From the NCBI GenBank assembly GCA_949128115.1, contig OX421967.1:3276070-3340069 (forward strand): 64,000 nt of DNA, read 5' to 3'. The position numbers were made by a program, and so were the translations under genes. Source of the stretch: Anaspis maculata (Eukaryota; Arthropoda; Insecta; Coleoptera; Scraptiidae). This document shows positions 10,701-19,400 of this stretch, piece by piece. Below the pieces are notes generated by a model. That model was not told where the DNA came from and searched no databases. It was given only the letters and a program-made list of their open reading frames with translations. Positions within the stretch are counted from its first letter, which is position 1. Each line of letters opens with the position of its first letter.

Positions 10701-11610
10701 TATGTATATCTGGTTGCATAAAAATGTATAACGTCAGAAGTCGGATTGACATTGACAGATTAAAGAGACGAACTCTCACTTCTCTCCCGACGCCATCATG
10801 TAACACATGTACGCTGTGCCTTGTTAAATAAAATCTAAAAGTATCAAAGTCGTTCAAAGCCATCCAGTAAAGAAACTAATAAATATAACATCTACCACTG
10901 AGCTTCCGCCCAAAAACGAGTTGTTCAGTCTTACTGTTGAAAAAGAAGATTTCTTTGTGCGGATCAGATAAATCACATTCAATTGTTTTTCTACACAAGA
11001 AAACGATGGAGCAACATGTATTTTGGATGTTTTCTAATAACTTGTGCTTACTGAACCCATTCATGGCGTTGAAATTTCAATAACAGCATTTTTTTGAATT
11101 TCACCAAACACCGTTCTCTGAAATTTTCTAGGGAATGACAAGCTGGAACTGTTTTCTGATGATATTATATCTGGCTTAACCGCGGCACGCTTTTTGAAGC
11201 CGGGCACGATATCGTTAGAAAAGAGTTTGAGCTTTTTATTCCTTATGAAATTTTCGCTAACGGTGTTTGGTACAATTGAAAAAATTGCTGCTGAACAGGC
11301 GGGTGAAAAAAATTCATTGCTGTCGGTTTTTTCTTGAGAAAATACGACCAATTTAATTTGACCACAATTTTCAGGTGTTCCACTTCAGTTGTTGAGCACT
11401 GTATTATCCATTTTTTTAGTCACATCGGAACCCGATAAGGTGTAAAATTGTTGTGTAAAAGGTCATGATACTCTTACCGCTTATGTTAAACATTTCTGAG
11501 ACTTCTCTCCATTTGTTGTTCCGCTCTTTTAGGTCGTTTGTCGGGCATCTGACGTCCCACAGCACGCTTCGCTCTCTCATTTCGCCGATGAATTTCTTGA
11601 CGTCTACCAT
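4734..11610 (-). CDS. MADF-BESS domain protein, three exons
   Basis: Exons on the minus strand: 11610-11478, 5369-5152 and 4940-4734. All junctions are GT-AG with phases 1 and 0, and together they give 558 nt, or 185 residues. Residues about 8-95 form a MADF domain (Myb/SANT-like DNA-binding fold), with the conserved aromatic pattern LWD, KW, W and the closing WKHFEDMSFL. Residues 148-180 are a BESS motif (FLLSLLPFVKKL), a protein interaction helix pair. Such proteins are nuclear sequence-specific regulators that dimerise or bind partners through BESS. The start is the first ATG of exon 1; longer frames upstream lack an ATG. Intron 1 is 6.1 kb and consists of nested transposons; intron 2 (211 bp) is over half a hairpin MITE that supplies the splice donor. 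The domain order is complete and the gene looks intact. Confidence 0.85.
5033..5154. mobile_element. Short hairpin MITE spanning the exon 2 donor of the MADF-BESS gene
   Basis: Arms 5033-5078 and 5109-5154 are inverted copies, with ends ACCGTATGATC and GATCATACGGT and the shared block CCTCTAGGCAGG. The 30-bp loop is unpaired. On the minus strand the right arm contains the GTATGATC donor of the MADF-BESS gene (exon end at 5152), so the hairpin makes up most of the second intron. Confidence 0.7.
6053..6240 (-). repeat. 3' LTR of the Mag-like element
   Basis: 188 bp, identical to 10505-10692 except for one base (T here, G at the matching position of the other copy, in the GCGATC[T/G]TGATG context). 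It contains AATAAA-type signals on the minus strand. Confidence 0.93.
6388..10374 (-). CDS. Gag-Pol polyprotein of the Mag-like retrotransposon
   Basis: Single 1328-residue frame. In order: capsid-like Gag (about 1-180), two zinc knuckles (C216-C219-H223-C228 and C235-C238-H243-C248), an aspartic protease with DTG at 312-314, reverse transcriptase (LDIKSG at about 530, catalytic YFDD at 593-596), RNase H (first catalytic Asp near 741, then Glu and Asp in the ALTDHQP region), and integrase with its HHCC zinc module (H958, H961, C991, C994) and D1022, D1075, E1110. The C-terminus is repetitive and polar (NVPVQND-type repeats). All catalytic residues are present. The segment after the second integrase Asp (DNMPFSS) is one residue shorter than the usual DNGPQFSS form. 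No frameshift or stop interrupts the frame, so the element may be competent. Confidence 0.95.
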   Translation of the reverse strand: MEVFRPPKPLDITENLHSNWKKYLQSFDIFMQASGKSSASAETQAAIFLNFLGEDALELFNTFGLTPDDQKNVKKIKEAFEAYIKPKTNIIHERFQFYNRSQNADEEFDHFLVDLKKLIIHCQFGDATDDMLRDRIVLGIKDREVQERLLRAGNPDLDKTVKMCRAAEISREQARNLKQGEAHQVDSTNIKSKKPNFSKKAHTAKNCDSKSDVYLCKKCNNKHGPRKCPAYGKRCSTCNKLNHFSVGCKNRKNNRNNVEQVDVELLESDAELSDLFVLELKPKVDETNIVKNRNAWFETLKICDKKVQFKVDTGSQVNILPLQLFEKLNVKEKLQRTNVTLQTYGGFKIQANHKIDLLIEFNNMKTIIQFIVVDIKAQPLLGLDACVTLKLIGNVPDTLSVDNVNISKDEFISTYSNNFEGIGTFPDEYKIRLNPDAQGVIRPPRRLPQSLMPKLKRQLENLTANKIIDKVDQPKEWASNLVLVEKSDQSLRICIDPVDLNKAICRDYCLIPKYDELRSKLLNKKFFTVLDIKSGFWHIKLDEKSSELCTFATPFGYFKFNRLPFGINCAPEAFVKLTQKYFGDIDENDIVIYFDDILIATDTEEKHNKLLNLVMERAKEFNIKFNVDKLQYKVNQVKFLGHIFDENGVTPDKEQVRAILELKDPTNKKELQRLLGLFNYLRDFIPNMSSIVSPLRQLLKKDVVWMWNDTHKNALNELKKLVSNPPTLSQFNIDKEIVIQCDASKDGLGCCLLQDNKPIAFASRSLTDTEIGYSQIEKELLSLIFAARKFHTFIWGKKIKALTDHQPLLSIMNKEINKIPSNRLQRMRLKLLNYDIDIDYLPGKKMFIADLLSRNFLNEKFDTELDVEGAVHCINRVDNEMNTKLFDIKSETAKDPTLSKVIEFLNNGWPSNKKAIPDDVQFYYKIRKNLIVYNNIIYFDTQIVIPTRLRKKMLGLLHESHLGITKTRLRAKQLMLWPGMSNEIEQYIKNCTVCEKFQPNNKHQKLIPHSIPEFPFEKIAADVLTYANKDYLVTIDYYSKWIELDELKFKDSKELISKFKRIFITHGIPKILIADNMPFSSRKFKDFSNAWNFEIITSSPHYPRSNGLAEKAVHIAKQMIRKMTEEGKDVDLALLEYRSTPIPSLGYSPAELLMSRVLRTKLPISNKNLEPKISKNVTSKLNTNQDKYKQYHDKTANSKEITFQNNENVLIRKGKEWIRGKIIKKHDTPRSYIVQDQKGTVLRRNTYHLRPTRGKYLVESHFDDDDIFESVQNNVPVQNDVNNHPVQNDVPIQDNIPIQNELPINNELPNLRPRRPIRRPARFNDYVD
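10505..10692 (-). repeat. 5' LTR of the Mag-like element
   Basis: 188 bp, TG...CA on the minus strand, followed immediately downstream (minus direction) by a TGG-starting primer-binding site. The tRNA primer could not be assigned by eye. Confidence 0.93.
11090..11283. repeat. Hairpin within the Tc1-like element
   Basis: ACCAAACACCGTT near 11098 pairs with AACGGTGTTTGGT near 11258, and the adjoining AAATTTTC and ATTCC segments pair too. It is an internal fold of the surrounding TIR element in intron 1 of the MADF-BESS gene. Confidence 0.55.
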
Positions 11611-11747
11611 CTTGATTGCTGCGATTAAAGCGATCCTGGAAGCCAAAATAACAAATTTAGACTATATCTAACAAAGAAGATTATTCGATTCTCACCACAA
11701 TACTGCCAATAATAACTTGTGCCCAGTAAGTCGAGTCGGTCACAAAC

Positions 11748-11755
11748 TATCGATA
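11748..11755. promoter_or_regulatory. DRE-type promoter motif TATCGATA
   Basis: A palindromic TATCGATA lies about 140 bp upstream of the MADF-BESS start codon (minus strand). In Drosophila this octamer is bound by DREF/BEAF-type factors in housekeeping promoters; function here is inferred from sequence and position only. Confidence 0.4.
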
Positions 11756-12062
11756 TCGCTCTTCAAAATACCTGTTAAATTGAAGTTAAAAGTGGTAGAA
11801 TTGGCTTAGGATTTCGAAAAAGACAGATACGAGTAGTGATGTGTAACTGGAAAGTCAAGGAATCTCCATATATACAGCAAACTCAGTGAAAAAGACTCAG
11901 TTTCTGATAGAAATCACAGCATTAGCAGCGGTATTATTCGTTTGGTTTTTTTTTGCAGAATTATCGAACAATAAATAACTATTATCAGCAGTACCTACGT
12001 GTACACCAAGTAAGAAACCCACAAAAACGACCTTATAAAAATAATCAGATTGATGTCGGAAA

Positions 12063-12284
12063 GTGATACCTACTTCTCAAACACCAAGTAAGTCATCTAA
12101 AAGAAGTAGAGACAGCCCCGGCGCGAAGCACGCAACGAGCTCAATAGTCCAGATGTTAGGCGCCAACCACCTTGCATTTCATGATAAAGCAGTGCCGTTT
12201 GGTACGAATGTTGTACATACCCATGCCTTAATTCCAAGAGATGTTGCCAGGATGTTGCTCCGTGCAGACGCCGTATACAGGTGA
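12063..12284 (+). CDS. Possible coding exon of unknown function
   Basis: Open frame without a clear ATG start, ending at a plausible splice donor (GTATACAG followed by GTGATC near 12282). The predicted segment is Ser/Lys/Arg-rich at first and then ordinary in composition, ending in an Arg/Leu/Ala-rich stretch (PRDVARMLLRADAVYR). It might be an exon of a plus-strand gene diverging from the MADF-BESS promoter, or a piece of an old mobile element. I recognise no family. Confidence 0.2.
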   Translation: MIPTSQTPSKSSKRSRDSPGAKHATSSIVQMLGANHLAFHDKAVPFGTNVVHTHALIPRDVARMLLRADAVYR

Positions 12285-13174
12285 TCAAAAATGCGAAAAT
12301 TCCAACTCATATACCAAAAAAACTGGAGTCATGGAAATCACCCTGTAGATTCACAATTCAATGCTCATCAGGTTCAAACAAGCCGTGTTTGAATATTTTC
12401 AGCCGTTTTTGAAATATTTTGAATCCAGTGGTCGGTTTCATGGAAATGGACATTTTGCAATAATCCAGTGATTTTCCGAGATATTTGGATCAATCTTTGT
12501 ATTTCCACAAAAAATGACCTCATTAATGAAATGTGATGTGTTGCCACCGTCCCGCCTACTATTTTTGAAAATATGACAGTCGACCGCTTTTTTTCTTATG
12601 GCCGCCGTTTTGAATTCGCCCATTATGGAATAAGTGAGAAATCAATTGAAACTAGTAGTAATGGTCATAGACAATAATCTGAATGCAAAAATAACCGTTC
12701 TCAGTGAGTAACTCTTTGTAATGGACCATAAGGAAATGTTGACCCGCATTTTTACGAGTTTTACAGCACTTCAGCGCTTACCACGACCTTAATGACCACT
12801 GTGAAGATGATCATGGGGTATTAAATCAATCCAATATCTTGGTTTCGATGCATTACGGAACCAGTTTGATTCTTCATTATTCATTCCCAAAATATACTGA
12901 AAAACTCTTGAAAAAATGGGACAAGTTTTAGAAATACGTTTATATGATAAATTTCTTGTTTTTGACTCGCCGTTTTTTTGTCAGTTGGTCATTTTTGTAT
13001 TACAATTTTTTTTCGGAAATGCACAATTGCCAAAGAAACCAAACAAGATGATGGATCGTTTCCAAACTCCATTTTATCTTTACAATGCTCATTTTGGTCG
13101 TGTTAAGAGCCGAAGTGCTATAAAACTCGTAAAAATGGGTTCAACATTTCCAAGTGGCCAATTACAAAAAGTTA

Positions 13175-14138
13175 GGTAGGGGAAGGTTACTTAAAATGGG
13201 ATACTCAGCTAAAACGGGATACCAAAGGTTCTGACAAAACCAAGTATCGCCATCTAACCCAATATTCACCAAACTCAAGCTCTAGTCTAATGCAACGGTC
13301 AAACGTACTTTCGAGTTGACAGCTGAAGCGCGAGCCGTACCAGGTAGGTTTTATTGTTTTCAGATTTTCTGATCTAATATCAAGGGTTCATATTAGTAAG
13401 AATTGCGTGCGAAGTGATAGAGAGAACATGTTCATTATTTAATTACCTCAAGCCAAGATATGAACTATTGATTTGACCAACAAGTTTTTTTGAATTATTT
13501 TGGGGTTACGTGAAAAAAAATTTCGAATGTCAAATATGAGTGTTCGGGTAAAACGGGATTTTTGTCGTCCCGTAAAACGGGATACCCCAGATGCGTGGGG
13601 TGCAGAAGGTGGGTTCATGATGCCTGCGCCAGGGCAGATGAAGAAGGAGAAGATTTTCTTTGTGACTTCTGCCTCGAAGTCTGATTTTTTCTTTTTTTCT
13701 CTTTTCTTGTCTTATGCATAATTTAAGAATGTTTATTTTGCTTTTGTCTTGTTACCTAAGAATGGTTGTTGATGTTCATATTTTATATGTCTGTTATACC
13801 TACCTAGTAGTTTCCATAATAAAAACTTGGAATTTGGATGTCTGGTTATCATATTCCTAATAGACTAGTCAAATCTATCAAGTTCATTTACTATCCCATT
13901 TTAAGGATATGAGGTATCCCGTTTTACCGTATGGGTTCCCTAAAATGGGATACTTGCACATTTCTTGGAAAAATAGTTATATTTCGGAAAATACATTTTC
14001 GTTCCAAAAACTCTTTGGGGTTATGATATAAAACAGAGCAAGGATTAATTAGACATAATTAGATGAGGTTTGCTTTATCCAGCTATTATTTCTAAGGGTT
14101 CAAACCTTAAGTATCCCATTTTAAGTAACCTTCCCCTA
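13175..14138 (+). mobile_element. Nested pogo/Tigger-like element, 964 bp
   Basis: Terminal inverted repeats (GGGGAAGGTTACTTAAAATG and its inverse) directly flanked by TA on both sides. The motif TAAAA[C/T]GGGAT occurs six or more times near both ends and in both orientations, as expected for transposase binding sites. The inside keeps a small zinc-finger-like coding remnant (13547-13684). Inserted in the right arm of the foldback element 12405-14450. Confidence 0.65.
13547..13684 (+). pseudogene. C-terminal zinc-finger remnant of a transposase
   Basis: A 46-codon stretch ending in a stop reads as a PHD-like finger: CVGC, then RRWVHDACA, then FLCDFC. This arrangement of Cys pairs with W-V-H-x-x-C is common at the C-terminus of insect pogo-type transposases. 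The catalytic DDE part is missing, so the element depends on others or is dead. Confidence 0.45.
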
Positions 14139-14450
14139 CTCACCAAGAACGGTTACTTTTGCATTTAAATTATTGATTATGACCATTACTGCTAGTAGCA
14201 ATTGATTTCCCTCTTATTTCATAATTTCACCTATTCGCCATTCAAGATGGCGGCCATAAGAGAAAAAGGAGTCGACTGTCATATTTTCGAAAATAGTAGA
14301 CGGGGACGGTGGCAACACATCACATTTTATTCATGAGGTCATTTTTTGTGGAAATACAAAGATTGATCCAAATATCTTGGAAAAACACTGGATTATTGCA
14401 AAATGTCCATTCCCATGAAACCGACCACTGAATTCAAAATATTTTTCAGA

Positions 14451-15046
14451 GGCGTGGATAATGAGGGATGCCTTCGCTTCTTCATCCCTATTTTTTACCC
14501 CTCCAAATGATTTTGGAGATTGTTCACTTTTTAGAATTTTGCGTTCAATTTCAAAGAAAAAGTTACTCCTGCAAAATTTTGATTGAATGCTTTTTTTCCA
14601 AGATATTTGGGTTTGAAACTACGAAAAACACATCAAAATATCCACTTTCAAGAGCCCAAAAAATGTTTCCCCCTAAAAACTTCTTGTTTCTTAGAAAAAC
14701 TTATGGTTCATCAACTTAAAACACCTAGAAAACCTGAAGTGAAGTGGGCCCAAAAAACATGTTTTGCCTTACATGACTAGTTCAAATCTGCTCGTGTTGT
14801 AATTTGAACGCCAGATTCGTATTCAGGAGGCGGAATTTAGTAAGAAACGATATAAAGCACGTCAATATACGTCTTAATTCAGCAGAAAATGAAAATCGTG
14901 GAAACAACCCTAAATAGTCTCCCCAGGCCCTCCGGTTGCAAATGGGGGGTGAATAAACATGCCAAAAGATTCGGAATGAATCACAGAATTAAAAAAAAAA
15001 TGAATTTGGCTTCTCTCATGGAAAACAAGTAAATCACCCCACTACT
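14451..15046. other. Intergenic repeat-derived sequence
   Basis: No gene seen. Part of it (about 14520-14720) resembles the foldback element at 41270-41450 (shared wording around TTACGTTCAATTT/TTGCGTTCAATTT and AAAGTTACTC), so it is a fragment of the same interspersed family. Confidence 0.4.
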
Positions 15047-15799
15047 CGCTCGGACGTACACCGTGTTTTGAAATTCGACGGCCCAAGTATTGAATTTCTC
15101 TGGCCCGAAATTGACATTTGTTTAAGTTGATCTTCAAAAACCGTAATTTGAAAGTAACTGGCAGGCCTCTTCCAGTGTTTGAAGGTTTTCTCCGATAGTG
15201 CTTGAAGCTATCAAGACGTCGTCCATATACACCAACACCTTCTTTTTTTGGATCAAGGGCTGCAACGCCGAATTAATTGCCCTTTGGTACACGGACGGAG
15301 CATTAGCGAGCCCAAACGGCATGTCGAGATACTCCCACTGGCCATCGGGGGCGACAAAGTCCGTTTTCTCGATTGATCCGCAATGAATGGGAATTTGGTG
15401 TAACCCGGACGCCATGTCTAAAGATGTAAAGAAGTTCTTGCCGCAGAGAAACAAGTTCACTGATTTCTATTGTTGTTCGGACCTGAGTTTCGCGAAACAT
15501 GAATTTTCAAGGTGACCGCTTTTATGGCAGAAAGTGCAAACTAGCTTATTGTCACTCAAGTCCTTACCCTCCTGCCGTGTACAGTTCGACCTAATGTGTG
15601 ACGGACTATCACACCGATAACAGCGCCTTTGGTTGCCGTTGCCAGGGTTTTTAGCGTACGGATGTTCAGAATGATGCGGCCGATGATGCTCACGTCGCGC
15701 CGTACGCGAAAGCCCTACTGAATTTGCTTTTGATGGGGTGAGCATGTGGAGTTTGGAGTTGCACAAAATCACAATTGAGTCGCTCACCTTGGATCTCAA
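15047..15799 (-). pseudogene. Decayed gypsy-type fragment: Gag zinc knuckles joined to reverse transcriptase
   Basis: On the minus strand, 15799-15467 encodes two CCHC knuckles (CYRCDSPSHIRSNC and CTFCHKSGHLENSC). It is followed directly by 15460-15134, the palm of a reverse transcriptase with FTSLDMASG, MPFGL and the catalytic YMDD. Protease and the start of reverse transcriptase are missing, so an internal deletion has fused the two. A frameshift near 15130 is followed by the thumb region (KCQF...YLGRRIS) to about 15047. It is a different lineage from the intact Mag-like element. Confidence 0.8.
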
Positions 15800-16005
15800 T
15801 CAACTTCCCCAAGGGAATCGAAACGCATCTCCGAAGGATTCCAACTCAACATTCCCCAGGTGGGCTGAGGCGCATCAGCCGGGGTTTCGACTCAGCATCG
15901 TCTAAGTGGGGCGGGACTCATCATCGATGGGCTTCGACTCTACGGCCTCTAGGTGGGTCGCGACGCAGCATCAACGGGTTCTGGTTCAGCTTCCTCAAAG
16001 TGGTT
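15790..16005. repeat. Short degenerate GC-rich tandem repeat
   Basis: Four to five diverged copies of a unit of roughly 45 bp built around TCGACTC, CATC and AAGTGGG-type blocks. It lies upstream of the odorant receptor promoter. No coding meaning seen. Confidence 0.45.
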
Positions 16006-16411
16006 TACACGAAAAAATCAAATAACTAGTGACATCTTTTAATAATTTTATATACCTCTATTCCACGGCTTCGATTTATTCTCCTCCGGATTATTTTAAG
16101 CCCGCCAAATGCAGGTGGCTCTATATTCTTACTTTTTATTATTCATTTTATTTTATTTATTGTGCTTATTTGAGTTCTGGTTAGGTAGAATAGCATTGCT
16201 GAACTTCAATAAAGTCATTTATTAATCATAATATTATTATTATTTTATATCATACAATGTTCTCAAGTAACGATAGCGTGGCATAGAGTCATCAGCTTTA
16301 TTTACTTGCCCTCGTATAAATTGGATATTATACCTAAAATCTATCTTGGTAGGTATCTAACTTTCTCGCATTTAGTTAATCGAGTGATTCTTTCCTCAAC
16401 TTTTATTGGAG

Positions 16412-16419
16412 TATATAAA
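16412..16419 (+). promoter_or_regulatory. TATA box of the odorant receptor gene
   Basis: TATATAAA lies 45 bp upstream of the start codon at 16464. A start site about 30 bp downstream would leave a 5' untranslated leader of only some 20 bases. Confidence 0.5.
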
Positions 16420-16463
16420 ATTTGACCTGAATTATTCCTGGCGTTTTCTCACGTCCTTTCATC

Positions 16464-19400
16464 ATGGTGAACTTTATACGGAAACTCTTGGCCGACAGAA
16501 CTTTGACCGAACGTAAAAGCATTTGGACTTTGAAGATTATAGCCACAGAGCTGCCCTATTGGCTGCCGACCAAAATTTGCACGTATCTCATGCTCGCTTT
16601 CCACATTCCCGTCTACGCGATACAACTAGTGTATGTTTGCAACTTTATCCAGAAACGACAGTTCAATGAAATGATTGCAGCTGGTCCGCAAGTGAGCGTC
16701 ACTCTTTTCGTGAGTGTGTTCACGAACCAGAAAAAAATATACCAAAATTATTCATCGGAGAAAAAACTTTCCAGGCACTCGTCGCGGCATTTTCCATGAT
16801 AAGAGTGGAAAACCCAGTTAAAACATGTCTGAACGAAATTCAGAGCCGGCCGTATGCCAGAATCGACAGCAAGATCGAACAAGAAGTCGACAACGATTCG
16901 AGATACGTCCTTAACGTTTTCACGCTGATGGGAGCTGCCACCGTAGTCCCTTTCTTGGGACTGTCTCCGTTTTATCCCGGCTCATCAAAATACCTGCTGT
17001 TTTACAGAATCTGTGAAGATATCTGGTCTGAGCAGCTAAACGTGCAGTTGTTTTTCAAGTTTACGTACTGGTTCACATTTCCACTTGCCGGTTTCATCCT
17101 CATATGCCCGGCTTTGATCTTGCATTTTGTGGTGCTTCGGTGTAAAGCTCATGTCCGGATGATCGGCAAGGGCTTCGAACACATGAACAGGGGGTACAGA
17201 GGAATCGATCACGTGGCTCTTAGACACTCCAGAGGTTACCAGAGAGTCATGTATGAGCGCTTGAAGCAGTTGGTCAAGGATACCATCTACATCAAAAGGT
17301 TGAGCTTGTTTTATCACTTTGTATACATTTCAAGTCTTCGAGAAGCGTGAAACCAGTTTTGCTCTGTTTCAACAACATCTGGTCGATTCATGTAATGCCT
17401 GAAACAAGTCGAAATTGCCTGGATGCTTTGAATCATGTTGGATTGCTCAAACCAAGAGTTCTCAGCTTCAAGGTAGACGCTAAGCAATTTTCATCTGGTT
17501 CAACATCTGGGCGAGCTATGTCAACTTCGCTTGAACCAAGTTGAAATTGCTCTGGATGCTTTGGATCATGTTGGATTACTCAAAACAAAGGTTCTCAGAC
17601 TTTAACCAGACGCTAAGCAATTTCCATCTGGTTCAACATCTGGGCAAGCTACGTCTACTTTGCTTGAAGTAGGTTAAAATTGCTTTGGATCTTCTGGATC
17701 ATACTGGATCACTCAAATCCGAAATTTACAGTCTTTATCTAGAAGCTAAGCAATTTTCATCTGGTTCAACATCTGGGCGAGCTACGTCAACTTCGCTTGA
17801 AACAAGACGAAATTGCCCTGGATGCTTTAAATCATGTTGGATTACTTAAACCAAAAGTTCGCAGTCTTTATCTAGACGCTAAGCAATTTTCATCTGGTTC
17901 AACATCTGGGCAGCTACGTCAACTTCACCTGAAACAAGTTACAATCACTGTAGATGCTTTGAGTCATGTTGGATCACTCAAAACGAAGGTTCTCAGACTT
18001 TAACCAGACGCTAAGCAATTTCCATCTGGTTCAACATCTGGGCAAGCTACGTCTACTTTGCTTGAAGTAGGTTAAAATTGCTTTGGATCTTCTGGATCAT
18101 ACTGGATCACTCAAACCAGAAATTTACAGTCTTTATCTAGAAGCTAAGCAATTTTCATCTGGTTCAACATCTGGGCGAGCTACGTCAACTTCGCTTGAAA
18201 CAAGACGAAATTGCCCTGGATGCTTTGAATCATGTTGGATTACTCAAACCAAAAGTTCGCAGTCTTTATCTAGACGCTAAGCAATTTTCATCTGGTTCAA
18301 CATCTGGGCAGCTACGTCAACTTCACCTGAAACAAGTTACAATCACTCTAGATGCTTTGAGTCATGTTGGATCACTCAAAACGAAGGTTCTCAAACTTTA
18401 ACCAGACGCTAAGCAATTTTCATCTGGTTCAACATCTGGGCAAGCTACGTCCACTTTGCTTGAAGTAGGTTAAAATTGCTTTGGATCTTCTGGATCATAC
18501 TGGATCACTCAAACCAGAAATTTACAGTCTTTATCTAGAAGCTAAGCAATTTTCATCTGGTTCAACATCTGGGCGAGCTTCGTCAACTTCGCTTGAGACA
18601 AGACAAAATTGCCCTGGATGCTTTGAATCATACTGGATCACTCAAACCAGAAGTTCACAGTCTTTATCTAGAAGCTAAACAATTTTCATCTGGTTCAACA
18701 TCTGGGCGAGCTTCGTCAACTTCGCTTGAAACAAGACTAAATTGCCCTGGATGCTTTGAATCATGTTGGATTACTCAAACCAAAAGTTCGCAGTCTTTAT
18801 CTAGACGCTAAGCAATTTCCATCTGGGTCAACATCTGGGCGAGCTACCTCTACTTTGCTTGAAGTAGGTTAAAATTGCTTTAGATGCTTTGGATCATACT
18901 GGATCACTCAAACCAGAAGTTTACAGTCTTTATCTAGAAACTAAGCAATTTTCATCTGGTTCAACATCTGGGCGAGCTACGTCAACTTTGCCTGGAACAG
19001 GTTACAATCGCTCTTGATGCTTTGAGTCATGTTGGATCACTCAAAACGAAGGTTCTCAGACTTTAACCAGACGCTAAGCAATTTCCATCTGGTTCAACAT
19101 CTGGGCGAGCTACGTCAACTTCACTTGAAACAAAACGCAATTGCTCTGGATGCTTTGAATCATGTTGGATTACTCAAACCAGAAGCTTTTAGTATTTATC
19201 AAGAAGCTAAGCAAATTTCATCTGGTTCAACATCTGGGCGAGCTACGTCTACTTTGCTTGAAGTAGCTTAAAAATGCTTTGGATGCTTTTGATCATACTG
19301 AAATAACTCAAATCAGAAGTTAACAGTCTTTATCTGGAAGCTAAGCAAATTCCATCTGGTTCAACATCTGGGCGAGCTACGTCAACTTCGCTTGAAACAA

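Larger units (their letters stand above)
5556..11401. mobile_element. Tc1/mariner-like TIR element split by a gypsy insertion
   Basis: About 95-bp terminal inverted repeats at 5556-5650 and 11310-11401, starting AGTGCTCAACAA and bordered by TA on both sides. Without the gypsy element (6053-10692 plus one 5-bp duplication) the element is about 1.2 kb. No transposase frame is recognisable, so it is probably non-autonomous. A secondary hairpin lies inside at 11090-11283. The same terminus is found on the element at 44836-48439 in the ALG3 intron. Confidence 0.65.
12405..14450. mobile_element. Foldback element interrupted by a pogo-like element
   Basis: Arms of more than 300 bp pair at 12405-12722 and 14146-14450, and inner segments pair at 12732-12795 and 13100-13160. 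Removing the nested 964-bp element puts all pairs on one axis (coordinate sum about 25893), showing a single original foldback of roughly 1.08 kb with the second element inserted in its right arm. No coding capacity of its own. Confidence 0.75.

Noticed and set aside
17797..18811. Open frames of 65-72 codons repeated in the odorant receptor intron
   Set aside because: They follow the satellite period, shift frame between monomers and have no consistent start or splice context.
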